From: Calliopum simillimum
Taxonomy: Eukaryota > Arthropoda > Insecta > Diptera > Lauxaniidae
Reading direction: 5' to 3'
DNA length: 64,000 nt
Assembly (NCBI GenBank): GCA_951812925.1
Contig: OX638369.1
Location: 60,898,228 to 60,962,227, forward strand
In this document: positions 34,636-44,622 of the stretch, piece after piece
How the letters are laid out: each line of letters opens with the position of its first letter
How positions within the stretch are numbered: position 1 is the stretch's first letter
Notes under the pieces: model-generated
Told to the model about the DNA's origin: nothing
The model's input: the letters and a program-made list of their open reading frames with translations, nothing else
Database searches by the model: none
Translations under genes and position numbers: made by a program

Positions 34636-35829
34636 TTACTCTAAAAAATGAGCTTCATCTTCAAAAATAGATTGTATGTCCAGTTCTTGTTCTACAGAGT
34701 CAAATACACCTTCGCTATATTGCTGTTGTTCATCATGTTGTTCACTATATGGCTCCTGCTGATGCGACATTTCTATAAGATTTAATCGTTGAGCTTGGGG
34801 TAAAGAGGTTCTACTCGGATAATTTATTTGTGGCGAAGAACGTTTTAAAGCGGGAGTATAATTCCGGTATTGGGTGTTCTGTTCTACTTGCACTTGTTGT
34901 TGTGCTGGAATAACTTTTTGCTGGATGCTATTGCCTTTTTTAAAAGCAGTTGGTTGTCTGAACACAGAAGAGGAAGGATCAATACTCATTGGAGTTGGTG
35001 GGCTTACCTGATTTTTATACACAAATGTTGGATGGGAAAAGTGCTGCTTTGGATTAGGTTGTGCGCGTCTATTGTTTGAAAATGAACCTACAGAAAACGA
35101 TTTTGCAAAATTATACCGCACTTGGTTCATTTCAAGTTCTTGCGCTACTGCCAGAGCAGAAGGAAGATCAACTGGCTTCGCTGAATAAACATTATCCGAT
35201 AAGGGTTTTCGTAATCTCGAAATAAAAACATTTAAAGCATTGCTTCTTGCCCTCTCATTAAGAGCCGCTATGCCATACTCGTTACTATTATGGCTCATTA
35301 AATTTTTATTAATAATCATGGTGAGCTGCTTATCTACCAAGTCATAAAATTCAGATATTGTTGAAGTACCTTGCCTCATAATACTTAATTCGTTTTCTAG
35401 GACATTAATGGGACGTCTGTCAGCGAAATGTTGATCTAAGCGGGCAATAATTGCTTTAAAATTTAAAGGTGTGTTGAAAGAAGACAACGTGGCATTTGCT
35501 TTCCCAGTTATTTTATTACGGAGAATTCCCATTGAAATGTAATAATTTTCGGAACCTTCTGGATAATAAGATAAAGCAAATTTAGCGGCTGACCGCCAAG
35601 ATGGATACTCATTTGCTTGACCTTTAAACTCTGGCACTGATTTAATTAAATCAAGCGTAGTGTTATTGTTAGAAACACCAGACTTGATTGTTACAGGTTC
35701 GTAAGTTTCTACCGAGGGGGGTTCCAACTGTTGCAAACGTTCAGCCAATTGCTGTATTTGCTGACCCAACGGTTGAATGCCTACACCTATTGCAGCGTCA
35801 ACTAAAGAATAAACTTGGTCGCGATTCAC
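34636..35829 (-). CDS. Gag of the gypsy-type element
   Basis: An intact 397-codon frame, starting MNRDQVYSLVDAAIGV and ending in an acidic tail at the frameshift site. The first 200 residues form the helical capsid-like domain of Ty3/gypsy Gag (LDLIKSVPEFKGQANEYPSW is the typical entry motif, about residue 60-80). The C-terminal third is Gln/Pro/Ser-rich with no CCHC knuckle, as in errantiviral Gag. It would assemble the cytoplasmic particle that packages element RNA. This is the one element gene still unbroken. Confidence 0.85.
   Translation of the reverse strand: MNRDQVYSLVDAAIGVGIQPLGQQIQQLAERLQQLEPPSVETYEPVTIKSGVSNNNTTLDLIKSVPEFKGQANEYPSWRSAAKFALSYYPEGSENYYISMGILRNKITGKANATLSSFNTPLNFKAIIARLDQHFADRRPINVLENELSIMRQGTSTISEFYDLVDKQLTMIINKNLMSHNSNEYGIAALNERARSNALNVFISRLRKPLSDNVYSAKPVDLPSALAVAQELEMNQVRYNFAKSFSVGSFSNNRRAQPNPKQHFSHPTFVYKNQVSPPTPMSIDPSSSVFRQPTAFKKGNSIQQKVIPAQQQVQVEQNTQYRNYTPALKRSSPQINYPSRTSLPQAQRLNLIEMSHQQEPYSEQHDEQQQYSEGVFDSVEQELDIQSIFEDEAHFLE
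34642..34648 (-). promoter_or_regulatory. Slippery heptamer for -1 frameshift, gag-pol
   Basis: The sense strand reads CAT TTT TTA GAG TAA in gag frame, so T TTT TTA is a canonical X XXY YYZ heptamer just 3 bases before the gag stop. The -1 frame leads directly into the protease. This is the same heptamer class used by several retroviruses. Confidence 0.8.
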
Positions 35830-36200
35830 TTTTTATATTGAAAAATTGTTGGTCAATTTCGTTATAAATAAAGTGTTTTTCACTATATTTTTGACTTTTT
35901 TTTTTACGGACACTTAATATGACACTACACTGAGAGCGTACTTACATGAAGTGTTATAAATTTCCTTCAATTTGATTGTAGATCCTTTCGAATATAAAAA
36001 TTTTCGTTGGTTTGAATGCTGATCCTTTTTTGTTCCGAATAAAGGTAAATCCTTTATATGAATTGTTGTTATTTTTTCTTATTTTTAGAAGTTGGTAGAT
36101 TTTTTTAAATTGGTAGTTGTCCTTATTTCCAGCAATTGGAAAATTGATTATAGCTAGTATTTTCATAAAAAATTTTTACTGCGTGCAGTTTTAAAATCCT

Positions 36201-36212
36201 TGTTGGGCGCCA
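36201..36212 (-). other. Primer-binding site (tRNA-Lys type)
   Basis: Sense TGGCGCCCAACA directly follows the 5' LTR. Eleven bases complement the 3' end of fly tRNA-Lys(CTT), the primer used by gypsy. Confidence 0.8.
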
Positions 36213-36521
36213 ATTAACTTTTTGGGTTTGTGCATCGGCTATGCCAATAAACTTTGTGGGTTCTTGAATTGGCTATGCCAATTTTAAGTTTTTTTAAATA
36301 AGAAAATATTTTCTATTGGCTATGCCAATTAAAATTAAAATTTTTTATTAATTTTTTATTAGAGCTATGCTATTTATTTTTCAATTTCTATTTTTTTTTG
36401 ATTGATCGTTATCAAAAAATTTAACAAGAATTCACAGGATTTTAATTTAAACAAAAAAAAAAAAATAAAAAAAGGAAAAGTTTGGATTTTAACAAGTAGA
36501 TAAATTTAGATCTTGTTAACT
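36213..36521 (-). repeat. 5' LTR of the gypsy-type element
   Basis: Partner of 30227-30532; sense start AGTTAACAAGATC, sense end AAAAAGTTAAT. Differences are mostly in A/T homopolymer length, which implies recent insertion. Confidence 0.93.
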
Positions 36522-36545
36522 TGTAATGCCACATATACATATGTA

Positions 36546-39500
36546 TGTATGTATGTATTCTCCTTTAACTCCTAGGAGGAGCATAGGGCCAATATGAAAT
36601 CTCTCCATTTGTCACGATCCCTTGCGATGACTTTGATCTCTTGCCACGATTTTCCCGATTCTTGGATTTCCTTTTCCAACGACCTTTTCCAGTTGGTTTT
36701 GGGTCTACCACGTCCTCTACTGCCTTGTGGATTCCACTCAAGGGCCTGGCGACAAACTTCGCTGTGTGGTTTCCGGAGAGTGTGACCAATCCATCCCCAT
36801 TTGCGCAGCTTGATCTCGTTTGCTATAGCCTTCTGTTTGCATTTTTGATGTAGCTCGGCATTTGATATAGTGCGAGGCCACCAAACCTTTAATATACGCC
36901 TTAAGCATTTGTTGACGAATACTTGCAGCTTGTTTGTTAGTTGTTCAGTAACAAGCCATGTTTCGCACCCATATAACAAAACCGATTTCACATTCGAATC
37001 AAAAATGCGCACTCTCGTTTTGGTGGATATAACGGATGAAGACCATATTTTGTTCAGTTGAGCAAACGCGCCTTTTGCTTTTGCTATTCTTGAGTTGATA
37101 TCCTCTTTTGCTCCACCATCCATGGAGATAATGCTGCCTAGATACGTGAAGCTATCGACGTTTCCGATGTCATCACTGCCAGCTTTAAACGTCATGTCAT
37201 TGCTTGCGTTTAGCTTCATGCTTTTAGTCTTGGATACGTTGATTTTTAGGCCGGCCTTTTGTGATTCCAAGACAAGGTCTTCAATTTTGCTTTGCATATC
37301 TGAATGTTTGGACGATAAGAGGCAGATGTCGTCAGCGTAGTCGAGATCTTCCAGATGTTCGGTAAAGTTCCATTGAATACCCCTTTTGGCCTTATTAAGA
37401 GCTTTATCTAGGATATCATCAAGAACGATAAGGAAGAGTGATGGTGATAGTAAACACCCCTGCCGTACGCCTGAATTAGTGGTGAATGTCGGTGACAACA
37501 ACCCGTTGTGTAACACACTGCATTTAAAGCCTTCATATTGTGCACGTACTAAGTTTATGGCCTTTGCGGCAATACCTCTTCGTTGCAGTGACGCCCAGAT
37601 GTTTTCTCGGGAGACACTGTCAAAGGCAGTGCTATAGTCAACGAAGACAAGTTGAAGTGCAGCACGCCACTCGCATGATTGTTCGACAATTATTCTGAGC
37701 GTGTTGATTTGATCCACGCATGATCTGTTTCGCCGGAATCCTGCTTGCTGCTTTCGAATGGCTGAATCAAGTTTTTCGCTTACCCTGCTCAGAAGCACTT
37801 TCGTCAGTACTTTTGATGGAACTGAGAGCAAGGTGATGCCTCTATAGTTTCGGCACTCGCTTAGGTCACCTTTTTTCGGTAATTTGACTAACATGCCATG
37901 TAGCCAATCTTCTGGCAAACGCTCTTCACTCCAGATTTTGTTGAGCAGAGGATGGAGAATTTTAGCTGATGTTACGGGGCATGCCTTTAGCAGTTCAGCT
38001 GTTATTTGATCTATACCGGCGGCCTTGTTGTTTTTCATGCTTTGGATAGCTTTCACAATTTCATCAATTGTAGGCGGCGGTGTTTGTATTCGACTACTAC
38101 TGCGAGTCATTGCGGCAGTTGTAGTTGGTGATTCTGGTTGCAGGGATGTGGTAGACATGGGATTTAGTATATCGCAAAAATACTCTTTCCATCTGTTTAG
38201 TTGGTCGTCTGCAGATGTTAAGAGATTTCCGTTTTTGTCTTTGATAGGGCGGCTCTGTTGGAGTTTTCTGCCTGATAATCTGCGGGTGATATCGTAAAGC
38301 TGCCTGAGATTTTGAGCATTTGCAGCGCTTTCGGCTTCGCTCGCGAGTTCGTTATACATTCTTCTTTTGTCTTGTCTGCACGATCGCCTGACTTCTTTAT
38401 TGAGAGAGTTAAAGACCTTTTCGGCGACGTTCTTTTGCGCTCTAGTTTTAGCGTCGTCTCTCAGTTTTTTCGCGCTTCTTCTTTTTTCGACAAGACCCCA
38501 CGTTTCCTCGCTCATCCAGTGCTTCTTGTTCGAGGGTCGAAACCCAAGTATTTTTTCACTGGAGTTTAAGAACGCAGCCTTAGCGGCCCTCCATGATGTT
38601 TCAATACTTCCACCACAATCGAACGGAACTGTTTTAAGTTCTTCTACGAAAGATCTGCGTACCTCATCGTTCTTAAGCTTAAGCACGTCGAATTTTTTTG
38701 CTACAGATTGTTCGCTGGGACGTTTATTAGCGGCAAGTTTTAGTCGAATGACCGCGACGAGAAGATGGTGGTCGGAGCCTATGTCAGCGGCCCTCTTTAC
38801 TCGTACGTCCAGAAGACTCCCTCTCCATTTTCTGCTAATGCAGAAGTGGTCGATTTGGTTTTCAGTGGTGTTGTTTGGAGACACCCAAGTAGCTTTATGG
38901 CATTTTTTGTGTGGGAATAGCGTACCTCCAACGACAAGACCGGCTGTATTGCAGGCGTCAATGAGAAGCTCTCCATTGTCGTTTCTCGCACCCAAGCCAT
39001 GTCTTCCAATCACGTGCTCTAGGTTAAGGTTTTCTGAGCCTACTTTGGCATTCAAATCGCCCATAACCATTATGATGTCGTTCTTGTGAGCACTGTTTAT
39101 TGCTGCAGCGAGCTGGCTGTAGAATTCATCTTTGGTTTCTCTCTCTGCCAACTCTGTGGGCGCGTATGCTTGGAAGATGGTAATATTTCTTGCGGGGGTT
39201 CGAAATCTGCACCAAATGAGTCTTTCGTTTACAGGTTTCCATTCCATTATTGCCTTTACTGCAGTTTTACTTAGCAAAAATCCAACTCCATCCCTGTGGG
39301 TGTCATCTTGCGATCTACCGGAGTATAGAAATTTTTCGCCGTCAGGAAGTACATATTCGCCGGCACCGTTCCATCTACACTCGCTTAATCCCAATATCTC
39401 AAGGTTGAATTTGTGGAGTTCTCTAACGGCTTGGTGTATTTTGCCTGGTTCATTTAGAGTTCGGACATTCCAAGAGCCGATGCGTGTTCGAGTTTTCATC

Positions 39501-39853
39501 GAAAGGATTTTAAAATTTTGAGAAACCATATTGGTTCCAGTTATAGGAGAATCATTCCTAACTATGCATGTTTCTTGCACCTCCAAATCCGATGTGCATG
39601 CTGCCGAGGCAGGTGGATTAACCACACTCTGGTGGGTACCACTTGGAGAGTTATTTCCCATCGTTTTCCGATCCATGCTTCATTAGTATAATCTTCTCGG
39701 CAACGCCCCACGCAGTAAGTTATAAGCTTAAAGCTGGATCCGGCAAGCGCTGCAAATATAGTGGCCAAATTCACTTTTAATTTCAGCCGTCCAATCTGGA
39801 ACAGACGCTGACCTGGGAGCCGCCCACTCTGGATCAGACGCTTCAGGATTTCG
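36546..39853 (-). mobile_element. RTE-like non-LTR retrotransposon, nearly full-length
   Basis: 3.3 kb bounded by a 15-bp target duplication ACATATACATATGTA (36531-36545 and 39854-39868). On the sense strand it has a ~180-bp leader, one 1034-codon ORF, a 26-bp 3' UTR containing the hairpin-prone TCCTAGGAGTTAAAGGAG, and a short ATAC tail. Copy B shows that the leader originally extended further, so this copy is 5'-truncated without losing the ORF. It landed only ~5 bp beyond the right-hand TSD of the LTR element. Confidence 0.9.
36572..39676 (-). CDS. LINE endonuclease-reverse transcriptase (RTE-like)
   Basis: An intact 1034-codon protein. An AP-type endonuclease spans roughly residues 65-310: GSWNVRT at ~67, catalytic E99 in SECRW, D207 and N209 in GDLNAKVG, and SDH at 301-303. 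The reverse transcriptase spans roughly 540-830: KAAGIDQI, LVKLPKKGDLSECRNYRGI, D680 in FVDYSTAFD, GVRQGCLLSPSLF, and YADD at 780-783. The C-terminus is basic with GWIGHTLRKP and GRGRPKTNW. It nicks target DNA and primes reverse transcription of its own RNA. Single ORF, size and endonuclease resemble the RTE clade; clade placement is from motif memory only. The stop codon TAG lies inside the conserved 3' tail. All catalytic residues are present, so the copy may be competent. Confidence 0.9.
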   Translation of the reverse strand: MDRKTMGNNSPSGTHQSVVNPPASAACTSDLEVQETCIVRNDSPITGTNMVSQNFKILSMKTRTRIGSWNVRTLNEPGKIHQAVRELHKFNLEILGLSECRWNGAGEYVLPDGEKFLYSGRSQDDTHRDGVGFLLSKTAVKAIMEWKPVNERLIWCRFRTPARNITIFQAYAPTELAERETKDEFYSQLAAAINSAHKNDIIMVMGDLNAKVGSENLNLEHVIGRHGLGARNDNGELLIDACNTAGLVVGGTLFPHKKCHKATWVSPNNTTENQIDHFCISRKWRGSLLDVRVKRAADIGSDHHLLVAVIRLKLAANKRPSEQSVAKKFDVLKLKNDEVRRSFVEELKTVPFDCGGSIETSWRAAKAAFLNSSEKILGFRPSNKKHWMSEETWGLVEKRRSAKKLRDDAKTRAQKNVAEKVFNSLNKEVRRSCRQDKRRMYNELASEAESAANAQNLRQLYDITRRLSGRKLQQSRPIKDKNGNLLTSADDQLNRWKEYFCDILNPMSTTSLQPESPTTTAAMTRSSSRIQTPPPTIDEIVKAIQSMKNNKAAGIDQITAELLKACPVTSAKILHPLLNKIWSEERLPEDWLHGMLVKLPKKGDLSECRNYRGITLLSVPSKVLTKVLLSRVSEKLDSAIRKQQAGFRRNRSCVDQINTLRIIVEQSCEWRAALQLVFVDYSTAFDSVSRENIWASLQRRGIAAKAINLVRAQYEGFKCSVLHNGLLSPTFTTNSGVRQGCLLSPSLFLIVLDDILDKALNKAKRGIQWNFTEHLEDLDYADDICLLSSKHSDMQSKIEDLVLESQKAGLKINVSKTKSMKLNASNDMTFKAGSDDIGNVDSFTYLGSIISMDGGAKEDINSRIAKAKGAFAQLNKIWSSSVISTKTRVRIFDSNVKSVLLYGCETWLVTEQLTNKLQVFVNKCLRRILKVWWPRTISNAELHQKCKQKAIANEIKLRKWGWIGHTLRKPHSEVCRQALEWNPQGSRGRGRPKTNWKRSLEKEIQESGKSWQEIKVIARDRDKWRDFILALCSS

Positions 39854-39868
39854 ACATATACATATGTA

Positions 39869-40687
39869 CTTATATGTATAAAAATCTCGCGTCTCGGTGT
39901 TTGTGTTCAAACTCCTCCGAAACTGCTCCACTGATTTTAATGAAATTTTTTATGCCAATTTGGAAGGTATAAGAATAGGTCGTTAAGTATATTTCATACC
40001 ACTAGGGTCTATATTTAAGGTGGCCTTCATACAAGTCTAAGTTTTGCTCCTTACATAAGAACTACGTGGTGTAAATTCCATGGGAATCAATAAAGCGGTC
40101 TTTGGGAAACAGTCTATGTGCGTTTATCATTTGGGACTCATTTGAACGGGAATTTTCAAGGTCAAAAAAAGTTATTAAAATTTTGTAGTTGACACCTTTT
40201 GAAAGAATGCCTCAAAATCTCAAAGTCGATTTTTTCATACGCTCGGTATGTTTTCACAAATCAGGTCACATATGGGCTAATCCTGCGTTGCAAACGTTAC
40301 ATTCGTACGCATATTTTTTAATCCTAAGGCGCTCTGAATGTTAAATTCTTAATTTATCTGCAGTGGTATGTTACCATTTGAGAGTACTTTCCAAAGGCAT
40401 TTAAAAATATTTCCTAGCTTGTATCAGTTACAATATAATCGTGCATAAAGTGCTGTTCGCACGTTACAAAAAACAGAAGTCGGTGTGGAGATCAATGTAC
40501 ATATTCAAGATTTTTTGCGAAGTTTCCAGTATAAACGAAAAAAGCAAAATCCTACAAAGAAAGAAAAATATTTGAGCATATCCAAATTGCTTTTGAGGGA
40601 ATCAAAGAGTCCTATGTTCGTTCAAAAATTTAACTTTTGTGTGTTGCGCACGTTACGTTGTGAACGTTACAATTTTTATTTTATATA
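39869..40687. other. Intronic DNA, repeat-like
   Basis: Begins with ATCTCGCGTCTCGGTGTTTG and ATTTTAATGAAATTTTTTAT, phrases that look transposon-derived. Four ACGTTAC/GTAACGT-type words occur between 40265 and 40675. I cannot name a family and see no genes. Confidence 0.4.
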
Positions 40688-42562
40688 TATGGGACGATTC
40701 ACGATTCACCTCGCTGCCCAAAATCTGATGCGTTTGAATAGGTTATATGATAGTTAATTTTTTTCGTTGAAGTGTGTGCTTTCGAATGCCGAGTGCTGTT
40801 TTTGAAAAAAACCATATGGCGGAACAATATGGAGACGGGAAAGAAGGGTAGTTGGAAAACATCATCAAGTTGATTCATTTATAAGGCTTTAACTTACAAA
40901 CGACACAAGATAATTTAGTGAAATTTTGCAACTCGAGGTCTAGTGAAACTACCTTGCAACGAGCGAAAAGTGGGCGAGATTAAGTAAATGACACGCCCAC
41001 CATTTTTTAACATTTTGTGAATTGAACTCAATATATCTCGGAAGCGGTTTCAACGATTTTGATAAAAAGCTGGGATCACTTATTCGTAAAGATCAGCATT
41101 AATTCGTAGAGTGTCAAAAAATTATATAGCCTCTCATATGGGCGTGGCACCGCCTACAAAACTTTAATACGTTATAACAACAGAATTAATGAAGTCATTT
41201 TTCTGCAACTTTGTACAGGGAGTCTACTACATATGAAGTACTTTTGAGCCAAAAATGAGCGAAATATCGTCAGTGGACGTGGTACCTCCCATACAAATGA
41301 AATATGTTAAATGGTATATGTTAATGGATCAACGGCGGGGACGTGGCGGAATTTTATCCCATTGTGTGTTTTTTTTAATATTTTTTTTTTTAATTTTTTT
41401 GTAACTTTTTTTTTTAAATTATTTTCTTTTTTTTTTAAATATACATATTGGTATGGTGGATATAGTTTTTTTGCTTTCCGAGTATTCAAATACTTTTTTT
41501 TTTCAAGAACTTGAAATTGATGTCTTTTCATTGGCTTTGGCTTTTTCATTGGCCAAAAAAAAGTTTAAAAAAATAAAATTTTTTTATTACAGTAAAGTGA
41601 AACATATAAAAATAAAAGAAAAGCTGTCCAAGAGATTTTCAAAAGCTCTAAAGGTATTAAAAATTCAGTCTGGACATCAATTTCAAGTTTTTGAAAAAAT
41701 TAAAGTATTTCAATACTCAGAAAGCAAAAAAGCTATATCCACCATTCAATATATTTAAAAAAAATAATTTTAAAAAAAATCAAAAAAAAATTTAAAATTA
41801 AAATTTAAAAAAAAAATTTAAAAAAAAATTTAAAAAAAAATTACATAAAAAATTAAAAAAAAATATAAAAAAAAAACACACAATGGGATCAAATTCCGCC
41901 ACGTCCCCGCCGTTGATCCATTAACATATACCATTTAACATATTTCATTTGTATGGGAGGTACCACGCCCACTGATGATATTTCGCCCACTTTTGGCTCA
42001 GAAGTACTTCATATGTAGTAGACTCCCTGTACTAAGTTTCAGAAAAATTACTTCATTAATTCTGTTGTTATAACGTATTAAAGTTTCGTAGACGGTGCCA
42101 CGCCCATATGCGAGACTATATAATTTTTTGACACTCTACAAGTTAATGCTGATCTTTACGAATAAGTGATGCCAGCTTTTTATCAAAATCGTTAAAACCG
42201 ATTTCGAGATATATTGAGTTCAATTCACAAAATGTTAAAAAGTGGGCGTGCCACTTACTTAATCCCACCCACTCGCTCGTTGCAAGGTAGTTTCACTAGA
42301 CCTCGAGTTGCAAAATTTCACCAAATTATCTTGTGTCGTTTGTAAGATAAAGCCTTATAAATGAATCAACTTGATGATTTTTTCCAACTACCCTTCTTTC
42401 CCGTCGCCATATTGTTCCGCCATATTGTTTTTTTTTTTTTCAAAAACTGCACTCTGCATTCGAAAGCACACACTTTTACGAACAAAATGAGCTATCAAAT
42501 GACCTATTTAGACGCACCAGATTTTGGGCAGCGATGTGGCATAGTTGACGTGAATCGTCGCA
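40688..42562. repeat. 1.9-kb near-complete palindrome
   Basis: From GGGACGATTCACGATTCACC (40690) to the mirrored GACGTGAATCGTCGCATATA (near 42562), the two halves are reverse complements with a centre near 41620 and a small loop. Mirrored landmarks are CACCTCGCTGCCCAAAATCT, TTGCAACTCGAGGTCTAGTG, the GGGCGTGGCACCGCCTAC block, and TATAGTTTTTTTGCTTTCCG next to the loop. Poly-A/T tracts differ in length between halves. Terminal boundaries and a target duplication are not clear. Open frames inside (for example 42361-42714) have no recognisable domain. Confidence 0.85.
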
Positions 42563-44499
42563 TATACTTACATAGGCTAACGGAAATTGATGCAGTCCCT
42601 TTTTCAACTAACTTAAACACATTATATTCGCTTTATTTATCTCTGGAAAAGGTTGTAAAGAAGTGCAGTGCACAAAAAAGTAAAATTTTTTCTTGGCACC
42701 GCATCTCACGGTAAAAATACGCTGTTGCAGCTCAACCACTGCATCGATTTTTATGAAATTTGGAATGCAATGGTATTAAAGACTTTTTGTTATGTAGCTG
42801 CCGCACAGGGTCGCGAGTGCGTCCAAAAGGTCAAAGTTAAAGTCTTGCATATGAACCTATCCAGGATGGCATATTGTTAAGTATACTTAAACCAATAGAA
42901 ATTAAAAAAAAAAAAAATTAGTATATCTTAATAGCATAGTTATACGAGCCCCGTAAACTTAGAGTTTTGTAAAGATAGAATAAATGCCACAAAAAAAAAA
43001 TTTCGTTCCATGATTCTTAAACCGAAAGCAGGCCTATGTTACTAAATACCTTAGTTGAAAACAACTATTTAGGAATAAATGCCATTTTTCCTATATAGTA
43101 GAGCAACCTATTTTTGTACTAACGTTTTGTTTACAGTTAACTTTATTGGACAAGTGTTTTTTAGCTTATTTGTGAATTTTAAAGAAAAGTTTGGTAGACC
43201 ATAAAAAAGAATGACGCAAAAGACCCTGTTTCCTTAATTAGAAACAAAAGAGAAAAGTACAGTGTATAAGCAGACAAAAAAAAAAGTGCCCCAATGTGCC
43301 CACATTTTTTTTTCGTTAATTTTCTAAAGTGACCGCGACTAAAATTCAATAAAAAATTAATATTCTTAGGAGAGTAAAATTAAATATCTAAAAGGAAAAA
43401 ATTGCTGCGGACTTGAAACTTGACACAGTTCCTTATTGGAAAATAGTAACTTTACAAAAAAAAAATTGTCTTGCTCAATAAGGGGCTTAATTCCCCTTGT
43501 TGGGGGTTGAAAGATCAAAAAAGTAATATTTTGAACAATAACTTAAAAACTGTTAGACAGAAAAAAAAATTTTCAGGCAAAAATTAAAACTGATGCAATT
43601 TTGCACATTTTGATTTTTTAAACATCTTTCAGCATAAAAATTGACCGAAATATTTAATTTTTAAGAGTTCTTTTTTTCGTTTTCTAAAAAGAGCGAGTAC
43701 CAAAATTGTAAATATATTATATTAATTTTGAACTCAAGCGCCCATAACTTTTTTTTTCTTAGCCGATCAGAACAGATTAAAAAGCATTTTTGAGCTTAAG
43801 ATTTCATCTTTTTAATTGCATAGTTCTTAAATTTAATATTTTTAAGTAAGAGTCTCCTTTTTTGCTTTCTTTAATGAGTGAATTTCCTGAATTGAAATAT
43901 TTCACTTTAATTTTAAGTTATAACTGCTATAACTTTTTTTGCTTTTTATTCGATCGTAAAAAGTCAAAAAGCATTTTAAAGGATAGTATTTAGTCTTTTT
44001 AATTGTATAAAAAACCTTTAAAAAAATCACCCAATACTAACACATTTATACTGGGAGTAGGCTTAAAAAGGGGTGGACCACGCCCAATTTTAAAAATATT
44101 TTTTTTTTTTTTGTCAAAAAACACTACTGAGCAAAATTTGATCAAAATCGGTTAACGTTTACTAGTTTCGGCCGCTCTATATATGGGCTCGCGACACTGT
44201 GTGCCGGTGCGACGCCCCTAAAGGCGAAATGCATTTCCGCGGCTAAACCGGTGGACCAATTTTTAGGAAACCCGGAATGGGGATTGAACCCTTAGAAAGC
44301 ATATTAAAAGCCTTTAGTTATTTAGTGGGCAATGCCACTCACCTAGTGGCAAAATGCGCTTTTACGGCAACTTTATAATTTTTCTCTTGGTTGACCTTTT
44401 TCCGGATATGCCTCTCTTTATTCTTATTTATACATATTTATATTTTAATTAAATTATTTATTTGAATTGTTAGTAATAATCTTCCTTTCTATTTTTCAG
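42563..44499. other. Intronic DNA up to exon 2
   Basis: AT-rich. A GC-richer patch at 44160-44350 (TTCGGCCGCTCTATATATGG, GGTGCGACGCCCCTAAAGGC) looks like a transposon end but is unpaired. The last 20 bases form the polypyrimidine tract and CAG acceptor of exon 2. Confidence 0.45.
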
Positions 44500-44622
44500 C
44501 GACTTCCTCCCTGCTTCCTTATTTGACAATTCATATGCAGTCAATCGGTTTGACAGTGGAAGAAATTGCCATAATATATTTAGCGTTACCGTTTACTACT
44601 TTCTTAAGTCCGCCAATTACTG
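44500..44622 (+). CDS. MFSD6-like transporter, coding exon 2
   Basis: Follows CTTCCTTTCTATTTTTCAG and ends before GTAAGTTT. Joined in phase to exon 1, it encodes ATSSLLPYLTIHMQSIGLTV and then EEIAIIYLALPFTTFLSPPI, TG (residues 49-89). It completes transmembrane helix 1 (about 34-55), the short loop, and helix 2 (about 70-88). The ATSSLLPYL and LALPFTTFLSPP strings are hallmarks of MFSD6-type proteins. Phase 1 at both ends, 123 bp. Confidence 0.9.

Larger units (their letters stand above)
30227..36521 (-). mobile_element. Ty3/gypsy errantivirus-type LTR retrotransposon
   Basis: 6.3 kb, antisense to the host gene. Two LTRs (306 and 309 bp) are nearly identical. Flanks TGTAA (30222-30226 and 36522-36526) are the target duplication. 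A primer-binding site matching a tRNA-Lys 3' end (TGGCGCCCAAC sense, 36201-36212) abuts the 5' LTR. A polypurine tract, AGAGAGGGAAG (sense; 30533-30543), abuts the 3' LTR. The order is gag, then protease, reverse transcriptase, RNase H and integrase. There is no env frame in the roughly 370 bp after integrase. LTRs beginning AGTTAACA and a Gag without a zinc knuckle fit the gypsy errantivirus group. Pol is broken by a frameshift and by a LINE-derived insert, so the copy is dead although young. Confidence 0.92.
13457..44499 (+). other. Intron 1 of the MFSD6-like gene, about 31 kb
   Basis: GTAAGTG donor at 13457; pyrimidine-rich tract CTTCCTTTCTATTTTTCAG ending at 44499. Phase 1. Most of the interior consists of transposable elements listed separately. 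Both autonomous-type retroelements in it lie antisense to the gene. Confidence 0.8.

Noticed and set aside
34636..35829. CCHC zinc knuckle in Gag
   Set aside because: No Cys-X2-Cys-X4-His-X4-Cys pattern is present in the 397 residues.
38367..39089. 240-codon + strand frame as a gene
   Set aside because: It is the antisense shadow of the intact LINE ORF, which has all catalytic motifs on the minus strand.
39562..39774. 70-codon frame overlapping the LINE start (also at 31882-32094) as a small ORF1
   Set aside because: It is conserved between copies only because the DNA is nearly identical there; no independent sign of coding selection is visible.
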